Below, piece by piece: positions 32,340 through 43,860 of a stretch of 64,000 nt of DNA. Source of the stretch: Kappaphycus alvarezii (lineage: Eukaryota; Rhodophyta; Florideophyceae; Gigartinales; Solieriaceae); the NCBI GenBank assembly GCA_002205965.3, contig NADL03000457.1:1-64000 (forward strand). Direction: 5' to 3'. A model generated the notes under the pieces. The model worked only from the letters and a program-made list of their open reading frames with translations, was not told where the DNA came from and ran no database searches. Position numbers and translations under genes: made by a program. Numbering within the stretch: the first letter of the stretch is position 1; each line of letters starts with the position of its first letter.

Positions 32340-33290
32340 AACCAATTTTACTCCTCTTCACCAAAACAGCATACTAGAATATGGGTCGCGCTTCTCCTTC
32401 CGCCACGTAACATGCCTGTAACTCTAAACCGCATTAACTTCCTCCTCATACTCGTCTCCCAAACTTGCTCTCTCGGCCCATCAAAATCCACCGCTAGTAT
32501 AGCATTATTCAGTACTGGAGCAAAAAAATTTTCCTTATCCTCGTCGTTGCCATTAACGGTGGATATGTAAAATGAGTCACGACACCTGTTGTCTTCAAAC
32601 ACGATCTTGTTGCGGAGAGTACTGTCTCGCGTGACCAAGTCCTTCATTAATGTAGTAACCTCAGGTACAGAATGGATGAAGCCTAGATTCAGATGGGAAC
32701 AAGATCACTCAATTCTTCTTATGGTTGAGTACTCCACAATAAAACGACGACCCCCCCTCAGCTGACACTCTGTGTACCATATGACAAGGAATAGCACTAG
32801 TTGCTCCTACCTCACTATTTGTTTCAATGCAGCCAACTCATCCTTCTCCCACTGCTCCAATAGTTTATACGGTCTACTCTAACAGGCAATACGGTGATGG
32901 AAGAGTCTCATCTCCAGCGGCATTGGAATCTCCATTACTGTAAATTGGATGATATCTTTATCAACAAACATCGGCCAATCCTTCCATAGCTCTTCTGTAG
33001 TACAACCAGTTACTTCGGGATGAAACTTCCCCACAGGCATCCAAATAAAATGCTTTTTCCTGCAGTACTACTCGTAAAGGTAATGGTGCTTGATTGAAAA
33101 ACGTTGAAAGGGTCTGGATTGTAGGGAGTCTTTGGGTAGTGGCATACTCTTAATATTTCTCTCCCCAGCAGGTAGGGTTAAGTGTTCATGTATAGCTTCG
33201 ACGTAGTATACATCCCTGCGGTCGTGAAGATACGTGATTACACACATCAATGCATCCGGTACCCGGTAAGACTTCTTTTTCCTCATCTTC
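32340..33290 (-). pseudogene. Decayed unknown protein-coding region
   Basis: Three minus-strand stretches read as plausible protein. 33068-33286 begins MRKKKSYRVPDALMCVITYL. About 32730-33060 reads HFIWMPVGKFHPEVTG, ELWKDWPMFV and YKLLEQWEKDELAALKQIV. 32348-32647 begins MKDLVTRDSTLRNKIVFED. The Trp-rich, helix-rich character and their order suggest one decayed gene. Its family is not recognised. Confidence 0.35.
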
Positions 33291-33539
33291 TCTCACACTC
33301 TCCGTGCTCGGTCCTGGCTTCGGTCAAACAGCTGCCCAAGTTTATCCTTGTCCCTCCTACACTTTATCTGACGAGTGTGGCTCAACTCGCCGTCCAGTTA
33401 ATCTGGAAAAACTGCGTTGAGCTCCAATTCAGAGTTCTCCCCCAATCGAGAAGGGTCCAGGTCCTCACCTAAGTTCTCGTCCATGCTTGGCACACTCCCT
33501 TTCTCCACGGTATCCAGTGCTGGATCATTGCTTTTGTCA

Positions 33540-35130
33540 ACAGGATTTGGGACCGAACGGAGGCGAGGCAAACCAAAGTGACTCAGGGTTGCGCGGGGGT
33601 CGGCGAGCGGGAGGCCGACAGAGTGACGGTTACGGTTTGTGCCGAGGTCAGAGCAAAGCGGGAGGGAAGAATTTTAGCGAGGGGAGAATGTGGGGGGGTC
33701 GGAACAAGACGGCGGGGAAGCAGGATTTTGCGGTGAAGGTGTGGGGGATCGGAGCGAGAGGGGGTTTTGCAGCAGAATCGTTAGCTGGCTTTGCTTGCAG
33801 GGGGTTTCCGTCTGAGCATGCGGGGGAACACCAATGAGGGGAAAAGCGCCACAAGGGGGAGATATGGAGACATTATTTGCGGTGGGATTGAGGGTGTCAG
33901 CATCAGGTGGGAGGGGAATAGCAGACTTGATTATGATTAGGTGGGGAGTGAGAATGTAAGGAACGGAAGGATGTGGAACAGGAACGGAAGGGGGAGAAAC
34001 AGCAGGGCTGATTGTGGTGGAGCTGGGGGTGAGGGTGGCAGGTTGAGGAGCAGGGGCGGGCAGAAGATTTGATTGCGGTGGGTTTGTGGGTGGGTATTTC
34101 AGGAACAGTGGAAAAGGGAGCAGTTAAGTTGATTGCGGTTGGGTTAGAGGTGGGGGTATGGTCGGGGAAGTGGGGGAGCCAACACACGGGTTTTCAGTTG
34201 TGTTGGAGGTGGGGCAGATCCGATTGTCCCGAACAGCGGCGGGTGGGACAGCAGATATTCTTTTGGATGCCAAGAAGGAGGGTGGGAAAGCAGACAAGGT
34301 GGTTGTGGCGGTGTTAGAGAGGGGGGAGAGGGAAGCAGAAAGGGCTGTTGCTGCGGTGGTGATGGGTTTGTCGGTGTCAGAGAGGGAGGAGGGGAAGGGA
34401 CCAAACATGGCTGTCGTTATGGTGGGGGTGGGAGGGGAGAGGAGGGGACCAAACAAGGCTATGCTTATGGTGGGGATCAGAGGGAGGGGAAGGGACCAGA
34501 CAGGACTGTCGTTGTTGTGGTGTTGGGATGGGGAGGAAGGGATTAGACAAGGCTGTGCTTGTGGTGGAGGTCAGGAGGGAGGGACGGGACCGGAAAGGAC
34601 AGAAGATCCACGCAGTTGTGGTGTTGGTGGTTGCGTCTGTGTCAGAGAAGCAGAAAGAAGGGCTCGGCGGCAGACAGTGCTGTGATTGTGGTGGGGGAGG
34701 GGAAGGAGGGAAGGGAGCGGACAGGGCTGTGGTTGTGGTGCAAGTGGTTGTTTTTCTGTGCCACACAGAGGGAAGGGAAGCAAGCAGACAGAAATCTGGT
34801 AGAGGTGAACCCCGGGGTTGTTGTGACGGAGTGAGAAGAGGGGGCGCAGGGAAGCAGACAGCTTTGTTGTTCTGGTTGTGGTGGGGGTGTCGGGAACAGA
34901 ACGGGAGGAAAGCAGATAGGTTGGTGTTTTTGTGTGTTAGTGGTTCCGTGGGAACAGAACTTCTCTCGGGGAAAGTTGGTGATGTGGCTGGGGCGGAGGT
35001 ACTGGTAAGGGAAGAGGGGGAGAGCCAGAGATATTGGATCGGGTGTTGGGCGGAGATTGAGGTTGGCGGGATCCTGCGGGGAAGGGGTAGGAAAATTTTG
35101 GGATCGGGAAGGGGAGGAAAGTAAGGAAGT
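33540..35130. repeat. G-rich degenerate minisatellite
   Basis: The plus strand is very G-rich (GGGGAGAGG, GGTGGGGGTGGG) for about 1.6 kb. Between about 34300 and 34620 a unit of roughly 55-60 bp recurs, each with GGGA-CCAAACA/GACA-GGCT and GTTATGGTGGGG. Open frames exist in several phases of both strands (plus 34158-34685 and 34528-35124; minus 34377-35219) because stop codons are rare in such DNA. The minus frames are Pro/Ser-rich with no domain. G-quadruplex formation is likely from the spaced G runs. Confidence 0.7.
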
Positions 35131-35161
35131 GGTGCGGTCAGCAGGCAGATTTTCTTGGAAA

Positions 35162-35248
35162 CAGGAGACTGGTTTGTATTAGACTGATAGCCTAACGGAA
35201 ACCAATCTCCTGGTACCACTACTTGGAACTTTACTAAATTAAGTTCCA
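35162..35248. repeat. Two adjacent hairpins
   Basis: Hairpin one: CAGGAGACTGGTTT (35162-35175) pairs with AAACCAATCTCCTG (35199-35212), 13 of 14 positions. Hairpin two: TGGAACTT (35224-35231) pairs perfectly with AAGTTCCA (35241-35248). They sit exactly at the end of the G-rich block. They could be the terminus of an element or a structured RNA; unproved. Confidence 0.5.
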
Positions 35249-36018
35249 GGTACTGTGTAGAGTACGTATACCGCTACGTCCCCTTTCAGATTACACATCC
35301 GCCTCCATCCTAACTAGATCGTGACACGTCGGATCTCGGCTGCATCACTGCGCCTTTTAATTGGGTCAACGGTGTCAGGTAAACAATAAATGTATTGCTA
35401 CAACCTGCAGTCAAAGAAAATAGTGCTCCAATATCATTATTTTTGGTGCTTATATGGCTTATAGTGAATCTATTGATTTCACTATTTCAAATCTTTTAAA
35501 AGTTGATCCGTTGATATCCATATTTACAATTCTTTAATCTTTGCCAGTTGTTTATTTTTTTAAACTTGAAAGTCTCTCTAAATACTACAGCATGATGCTA
35601 TAATATGACACTGCAATGATATTGCTATCAATAGTAATATTACTGGAGCAATCATCCGCGCATGCCTGGCTAATCATCACAGTGTAGTACTACACTTGCT
35701 TAAGTCTACTTGAATAATTTGTAAACGTAACTGTAAACTTAACTTACTTTTAAAGTTCGAATTAATCACGCGTTTCATGACACAGAACTACTCCGAAATG
35801 TCTTATGGAGAATTCTCCAAGCTCAACCACAAGCTTGTGACGTTTCATCAACAGATATCTACAGCCTATTGAGCATTCTGCCCCTGAACAGTGAATCTGG
35901 GCTAGAAGGGGTTACGCGCTCGTACCGAAACAAACTAAAATTTAGAAAGTATCAATAACGTCATCTGTCACAAAAATGCCGAAAGTATGAAGAAGACCAT
36001 TTAGCTCAGTACTTTTCG
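35249..36018. other. AT-rich region without a gene
   Basis: No open frame of note. It may contain the 5' end of the transposon whose transposase remnant follows. I could not identify terminal inverted repeats. Confidence 0.4.
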
Positions 36019-39000
36019 ATGCGATTCAACACAGATAAAAAGTTAAAGAGACTTTCTAGCTGCATCGATGAATTCGAGCAGGCAAACAAGAGTGGAGAAA
36101 ACATATTGAATTCGTGGCAGATCGATGGCTATTCAAACAACGATGTAATTGATGATGGAAAAATAAACATAAACGCGGCCCCTCCTCTTGTCCACGATAA
36201 TCAGTAATTTGTGAAAGACCAGCTACACAGTGAAGAGCAATTAATTTACGATATTGCGGAACCATTACTTGATGAGCAGCTCCCACTGTCAGAAAACCTT
36301 ATGATTCAGACCAGACTGACGAATTGCCGGGGATCAATTCTTAACCCCAAACCAACCATCCTAGGGATCATTTTGATCCAAAAGATTCCGTCTACTGTGA
36401 AAATAATTTGAATGTTATGCGACGACTGCTTAAGCAGTGGAAAAATGGCAAGCAGCTGTTCGCCCTATCCATGGTTTCAGGAAGTGTACGCTTCACCATT
36501 CATCATTACAATTACTTCAAGGATGTAATTGAAAATGACTTTCCGGAGCCTAAACCGGGATCCGATCATCTTTCCTATCATTTAGATTCTAGCGAAGACT
36601 CTTCTCGCAAACAAAGAGACGGTTGGAACCTGGAGTAGACCTTTCTACTACCAAAATACAAGAAAATCACGAAGTGGCGAACAACACTTCTGAATCATTG
36701 TCTTCCACGTAGCGTCTTGGCTGAGCCCAGATGAATGGAGGCAAAGTCCAATAACAACACAAGACATGGATCCACCGAAGCACTTCGGAACAAAAATCAT
36801 CACGCTCCATGTTTCAACTTTAGGCTATCTGATCTATCCCATAACCGTGATAGTAGCGAAGGATGTGGTGATAGGGATACAGCCAATCTCGATCCCAATG
36901 TTGATTTCGGACCATCATCCGAGGGAGTCAGACAGAATTCACAAGTTTGCATCGTCTTTTCAAGCTCTCGGGCGGCATATGACATTCTCAATCCTCTGAT
37001 GTTCCAATTTTTACATGGTAATTCTCTTCTCAGTTCAGAGCAATTTTTTTCAGGTGCTAGCAAGCTCCCCGTATCAACGATCGAGTCAAGCTCTATTGCT
37101 TTCAACAGATTTTCTGCATTGGAGTCATAATCTTGTATTTTCATTAAAAAAGGGGCTCAAAAGGTCGCTTGTTGAGCCGGAACCTGCGTGTTGGTCAGCG
37201 TTACTGCTACAATAGATCGTGTAATTTATCATGTGGCTCTAGATTATGCAGAATATCGGTATGATATAGCCGGTGTACTCGGTACAACTTGGGTTATAGG
37301 AACAGGAAACCCAAATCAATATACCTCATATTCAAATTCTTCTCCTGGATACGATATGATAGAGGACATCATTACGAATTATTGCTCAGATGCAGCTAAT
37401 CCGTTTCACACACAAGAAGGCGCGAGAGCAGGTGTACACCATACTCCAACGTTTTGGCCCAGTTATGCGTGAGCCATATACATGCCTTGTCCTTTACATC
37501 ACACGATTCAAGACTGGTATAATTACAGACAAAAAATTACATCACTTGAGTTAATAGGCCAACCTAATTTTCAATCACTTAAGCACCCCAATTTTTCTTC
37601 TGAAGCTAATAGGTGTGTTGAGTCAAGTTTTTCGGAGGTTTGAACAGGGTTTTCCATCTCGGTTATTGACATGACTGCAATTTCTCAAGCCACAGAACAG
37701 TGTAAACTTCATTTGTCGAGACAAAGGCGCTGAAATTGAAATCGTTAACCAAGGACAACGTCCTCCACATAATGTGACAGAAGGTAATATTTCTCAGGGG
37801 AGTACTCCCGAGGAATGTGCTGGTAGTCTCAACTAGGGTTTTGTCAAGACTGTATTATCGTATTTCGTCTATCGTATGTTGTTATATTGTGATAATTTCA
37901 ATCCCTCCTCAAAATTGTACCCTCGAGGATTAGCTGGTGGAGTGTACATGCTCTCATTGGGTTTCCCACCGGAGCTACGAAGGAGCAACAGTTCTGTTCG
38001 AATAGTTTCGCTTACTTCACCAGGTGTAAGTAGTAACGAAGTGCTTGCTTATCTCGTAGATGATCTTTTGGACGGTACCGTCCGTGGAATCAATGGACGC
38101 TTACCAACTGCTGCACCATGCAAAGTATTCTTGGACGTGATTGGTCTTATAGGAGACTATCCAGCTGCGTCACATACAGTTGATGTTCTTGGTCACAACA
38201 CAAGTTCTCCTTGCAATTTTTGTACCTTTAGAACGCCACCGAACACTTCACACACGGGCTCAAGATATGGTTTAACGACATCCCTATCAGCAAAGCATTT
38301 TTCGTTTCTCCGAAATGCAGCTCGACACGGAGAACTTCGTCGACATAATATCTGAGACCGTTATTGCAACTATCTTGGAATGAAAAATACCATAGATGTG
38401 TGTATATAACGTTTCCCGTTGGAAGAACTGTCCCGAAGACTACCAGAGGAGAGATAATGCATCCCTCTCAACATCAAAAATGTTCCAATCATCAGTGGTT
38501 TGTTCGATCCGTACAGATCAAATGTTATAACTACAGATCACTTGCTATCAGGGCTGGCACGAGACATCCTATCATGTAGGTATGTAGTTCTCAAAAATCA
38601 GAATTCCAGGAATATAGAAAATGCTGCAGTCGTTGATGCTTTGCGAAGGAATGGTCTCGTATATCAAAAGGTCATTTTCAATGAGGAAAAGAAAGCACTT
38701 AACAGTATGACTCTATCTTGTATTTTCTCTGTGCTAAGTGCTTCAGTTCCAGTTTTCAAGAGCGTTACTGCATTAGAAAATGAAAGTACTCTCATATCTA
38801 AGTGTGTGACCTTGATGGAAATGCTTAAATCTCTTGCGGGATATACTTATTGGTGGCCAGATGAAGAAGTTGATGGTGCAATCTGTACAGATTTCGTGGC
38901 TAGACAAAGGCGGTATCAGTAAATATCAGAGCTTACTAAAATGGCAAAAAATTCGTCTCAAAAGTCAACGAAATATGTAAGTTATCACGACACGCCCTTC

Positions 39001-39972
39001 TTTTGCTTGATAAGCCGAACCTTCCTCGTTTTCTTGAACTCTATGAATTACGTATTTCAAAATTTGGGCATTGCAGGGAAGTCATGGAGCTTGTTTTCGA
39101 GGATACACATCAGCCCTTGAAGAGATGTATTACCGGAAGCAATCACCACAATGCACATGTCGTTGCAGTCGAAAACAGTCTCTGTAAGGACTGGTTGTTC
39201 AACCCGTTGCCATGAATGAAGCAATTACATCAGCATCACTTTACTGCTTCGCTACTAAGAAGCTTGTGGTTGGTTCTAGTACTAAAATTCTACAGTCCAA
39301 TGCCCATGAAGAAGATCTGAAGCAAGTGAAATCGTTAGTTTCAGATTTGTTCAAGACATCTCTCCTTAAAAGATGGGCAAAAGATCTTCGATCTGATTGT
39401 TTCCGTATACCAATTTCTTCTCATTGGACAGAAAACAAACAATTCAAAAAAATATGCGACTCTCAGAATGTCTCGTATGAGGGGAGTTGTCAGTTGAAAA
39501 TGTTGTACAACATGCTGTAAGGTTATACAATAAGTCTTTACCATTTATGTGTGATACCTTCGCAAATTACAGGGTATATTTGGAAGCAAAACGAACTCTT
39601 CGAACACAAGGTAGTCAGTATATAAAAAACCAAATAAATTCAATACCCCCGGGAACAACTGTGCATTTCAGATTCTACTTTCAGATCACGAACAGAGTGA
39701 GAAATGTATTGCTCCGAGTTCGTCAAGGAGCATTTCTTTGGTTCTGACATTTTTTTGCCACTGTTAGGTTTCTATAGAGAGGCAACGAAGACTTATTCAG
39801 TGTATGTGTGAAATGTAACGTTCATGATGTAGAAACAGTACAGGTTCCTGGTGGTTTACTCAGTACTGACCAGCTTCACCTTGTCCAGATGTCTGATAAT
39901 GAGAAAAGGGTTGGTACGTATCACTGCTGTGACTTCGATTTCAATTACGATGGATTTATTGTTGATGATTAA
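36019..39972 (+). pseudogene. Decayed DDE-type transposase gene (tnp2/CACTA-like)
   Basis: About 4 kb of plus-strand fragments in all three frames are colinear and read as one large protein. 36408-36638 gives an N-terminal helical part (RLLKQWKNGKQLFALSMV). 37500-37560 gives MPCPLHHTIQDWYNYRQKI. 37876-38355 gives the best-conserved core: YCDNFNPSS with a first Asp, then DDLLDGTVRG, and GLIGDYPAASHTVDVLGHN followed by CNFC, the GD-PA...GH...C-x2-C arrangement seen in tnp2-like transposases. 39003-39215 gives LELYELRISKFGHC and LVFEDTHQPLKR. 39800-39972 gives CVKCNVHDVETV and ends FIVDD. Many frameshifts and stops make it non-functional. The family assignment rests on motif pattern only. Confidence 0.5.
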
Positions 39973-42449
39973 AGTACAACTCGTCACTCGGGTTCTTTGT
40001 TGCAATGTAGACTCATGATGATTCAACGTCGTCCCAGCGGCTATCTTCCACAAATTGCGTGAATAAAGAGACAGTACCGTCTTTTACCACTGGTAACGAC
40101 ACTATACGGAGAGAAGTTTCACAAATAAATGTCGTTTCTCGGGAAGTCTGTGTCATACCTGTATGACCCATTCGTCTCAAGGTCCAGATGATTTAATTCA
40201 CAATAATTTACAGTAAATTAATTGAACAGGCTGTACCGTCTCTAGCTATACAGTACATCATATAGTGGAAAAGCCCAGATAAACATCATAATGGTACTGG
40301 TACCAGTATCATACCAATTAGTCGTTTACATTACTATTTTTTGGTTGCTTTCAGGACATTTAATTGCGATTGTAATCACTTTGACAGCCGTATGCCATTT
40401 GCCGAAGTTTTCGCCAATAGTGCGCTTGGCTGGCATCCTCAAACACACATGGTTCCGAAATGAATGTTGCAGAGCGGATTTTGAACGATATACTCATAAA
40501 TTTAATCAACCAAACAGTTATATACAAAGGACGGTTGATTCGAATCGCACTATTCAAACCATCATGCACACGGTACCCTTGCCGTCGTTGAAGAGCGTCC
40601 AAAACCTCTAAAATACTCATGCAGATTACCTGCTACGTGCTCTGAGAGTCATAAACCGGATCACAACCCATCCGGCTAGTAATAGCCTTGCGATTAATTC
40701 TATACAATTGTTTCAGAATCATCAATGAACCCTTGCAGACGTTGTGGGACGGCAGGCTTGGTGTGTTGCGCTATGTAGTTGAGTGAAACAAGAGAGCAAC
40801 AGACGCTCAAACACAAATTCCGAAGATCTCAACCGTTTGACACGGCAATCGGCAACCGGCTAAGACTAGCCTTTGTTACTGAGCATTTGTTTCATTTTTC
40901 ATATGACGACACCATAATAACTAAAACGTTTCGAACTCATCAGTCTATCGTGATGACACGCAGTGGTAACGGAATTGATGAAAATTTACCGTACCATCCC
41001 CCTTTCGATTGTATGGCCACTGGTCATCTTGGTAAGCTACTGTGGTGCCGCAATTCCACCAATCAATCTATGTGTATCTACCCCTTTTGACTTGTGCTCT
41101 TACAATTTTACGTTTCCTGTTCTTGCAAGAAATCGGTATCGCAATTTCATCCCTCTATCCGATTGTATCTACGCCTTATGACTTGTGCTCTTGTATTGTA
41201 AATTTACTGTTCCTTCGAGAACGCCGGTTTCCAGTTTCTGCTGCGTTTCCAGGCAAAATAGGTATTCATGAGCTCAGAAAACGGCCTGGATACATATATT
41301 TTTATCTTTCAGAGGATGCATTGGAAAAAGTGCGACTCTTGGATCTATAAAGAAGCTCTTTGATTCAGTGATTACCGTACAGATGCGCGTAAGACGTCGA
41401 GATTATTCATTTCGCCTGGTATATTGAAACATTTCATGGACCGAAGTGTCCAAGTTTCTTGCGTTCTTCAATCACTGTTCTTTGTAGGTACCCACGGGGC
41501 GCATCTTAAGATTTTAGTATGAAGTAGAGACCGTCATGTACTGACCTTAGGCCGCCTGGAATCTGAATGAAACAAAAACGGGGATTTTCATGAATGCTCA
41601 ATGCCAACGGTTTGCGCAGTATCAATGACTGAACGGACAAATGGAAACGGTAGCCCCCTGGTGTAGAATTGGATTAGCTGTAGTTTTTCGCGTAATTTTA
41701 CCTGTGAATTGGTGAAGTGATCATCCTCAACGGTGAAAGCGCTGTTTCATAGTGACCCTGCTCGTAGATTCGATCGCTGTGCCTCACCAGTACTAATGTC
41801 AGGCGGTACATGCGTGTACTATACCATTGATGATTTTATGTGATAGCGTTGTTTTCAATGGTTTTTAGAGCCAAAATTGTTGACTTGTGCTGACAACCTT
41901 ATAACATTTAGGTCTTTATTTCATTTTTTTACGCAGTACTGGATTCAAAATGTATAGGCTATACTTATTATTGATCCTGAGTGATATTTGAAGTATTTAT
42001 AGTTCTTTTGAGATAGAACGTTGAAGCTAGAATTGCCTTAGTATAAAATATTACTTAACGGTATACGTCCTCGTCAGTAGTATATCTGGTGGGCAGCATC
42101 AGCGATGAAGGCGCATTCAAATCAATAATGGATACCCATGACTAATTTAATAATAAAATTCATTGACGTGCAGTGAGATCATTACGTTAACGAAACGGCG
42201 GCAAGTTCGTAATCAGTTTTCTGGTGTATAGCAAAAGTAATGGTGGAGCGTTCAATGAATGATAGGTAGCTATAATAAATTTACTAATTAAATTAAATGA
42301 CTTTCATTGAGATCATTATTTTAACGAGATCCCAATAGGTACAAAATCGCACGATTCTAGTCAAAATCAAAGTATTAAATATTGCACGTGCAAAGATGTT
42401 ATTTTTTTAGAAACGTACTACGTCGTGAACCAATATACTGCATTAAATC
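39973..42449. other. Region without a supported gene
   Basis: Open frames such as plus 40291-40611, 40779-41090 and 41042-41350 have no recognisable domain. A diverged ~75-bp direct repeat lies at 41074-41240. Two related AT-rich segments about 117 bp apart (near 42125-42190 and 42255-42330) share ATTTAATAATAAA-like and GAGATCATTA motifs. Confidence 0.35.
41074..41240 (+). repeat. Imperfect direct repeat, 91-bp period
   Basis: GTATCTAC-CC-TT-TGACTTGTGCTCTT occurs at 41074 and again at 41165. Similarity continues for about 75 bp, including AGAAATCGGTAT versus AGAACGCCGGTT. Confidence 0.6.
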
Positions 42450-43860
42450 ATGGATTTCTCTGGAGTTCGTATCGAAAGTCTCGAAAAGCTCCACGATGAC
42501 AACTTTCACATCTGGAAGTCCCAAATGCAGCTATTAGTATCACTAATAGAAGTTGAAGATCCCCTCACGGAAGAATCTCCGGAGACTCCTTCAGCAGCAT
42601 ACTTGTCATGGCAAACTGCATATTGTAAAGCACACGCCTTTATCGGACTGACACTTCCGGAAAGACGTCTCGAGCCGGTACAATATGCCAGCACCGCCGA
42701 AGTCATGTGGTCTCTCATTTTTGACATCTTTGAAATATACACTCTTATAAACAAGTTAATTGTACGGTGTCGCCTTTACACTGCAAAGATGAAAGAAAAA
42801 GGGAAGGTACTTTCGATTGCCGTTAGAATGCGTCAGCTTGCAGCCATTTTGAAGGCAATTTCCGTCAAAGTCGAGCAGAGTGAGATGGCCATGACCTTTC
42901 TAAATGGAATCCATGATAGTTTTGACAGTCTTATCTCTGCACTTGATGCTGCCCAAATTGATGACGACAAATTTTCGTTCGAACTCTTCCAAAGTCGATG
43001 TCATCAGGAGGAACAACGTCATGCTCAACGTGATAATAATGCTCTGAAAACCCCGGAGTCTGCCAAACGTTTAGGTAAAGAAAGTGCAAAATTCAAGCGA
43101 GATTCCTCTAGAAACAATTTCATACACTGCGAAAAACCGCGCGAATGCAGTTGCTTTTTCAAAACGTACCCTAACCTCGCTCCTATCGGCCATCCTACTC
43201 GACCTCGTCTATACAAGGCCCAATTTGGCGGAAAAGGACTTGTAGCATCCCATGAAAGTGTTGTTGACGAAGAAACCAAAGACCTTGTATGTATACTGAG
43301 CATCTCTGAAGATCTGTACTTGGATCATTAGAATAATCCTATTCACGTTAAAACAGGATCTATTCCGGGTGGCAGTGATATCAAGAGTTCCAGCTGTCCG
43401 CTCAATATCTCCGAACAGACGAATTTTGTACTAAAAACCATAGCCATATCAATATCACTTTCGAATGATTGGGATATTGACTCGGAATGCACTTCGCATG
43501 TGACGCAGAATCGCTCAGCATTCACTACGTACAATCACTCTTCATTCTTTTCAGCACCGGATCTTGGAGCTGACTACTAATTGCCAATCGAAGGATCAGG
43601 AGATGTAATCCTAGCTCTTCAATGGAGTGGCGCGACAGTCAAATGCATGCTGAAGAACGATATACGTATCCTGATCTTGCGATATCGATTGATTTGAGTA
43701 TCTTTCATATCAGATTGAGGCGTCAACTATCACTTCGATCGCAAGGAAGTATTTCTAGTCATTGATATAAATGGCTCTACCGTTGCCACTGGAACACTTG
43801 TTAATTATCCATATACATTGCAAATGATACAACTCTCATCAATTCTTGTTGCTTAAGAGG
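42450..43860 (+). pseudogene. gag: Copia gag and protease remnant
   Basis: The frame 42450-43331 (293 codons) encodes a Copia-type Gag. It has an N-terminal IESLEKLHDDNFHIWKSQM, then MWSLIFDIFEIYTLINKL, and FLNGIHDSFDSLISALDAA, matching the gag-polypeptide (UBN2-like) family and the element at 61999. A broken zinc knuckle (CEKPRECSC) precedes FFKTYPNLAPIGHP. After the TAG at 43329 a degraded protease reads through stops: DWDIDSECTSHVT has Asp-Ser-Glu where the family has Asp-Ser-Gly, followed by GSGDVILALQWSGATVKC. No LTR was found upstream. The rest of pol is absent here; the Copia RT remnant at 51100 may be its continuation. Confidence 0.75.

Noticed and set aside
34158-35219. Several long overlapping open frames on both strands (175-280 codons)
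   Set aside because: They arise from G-rich low-complexity repeats where stop codons are rare. They are Pro/Ser- or Gly/Arg-rich, overlap in several phases and contain no domain.
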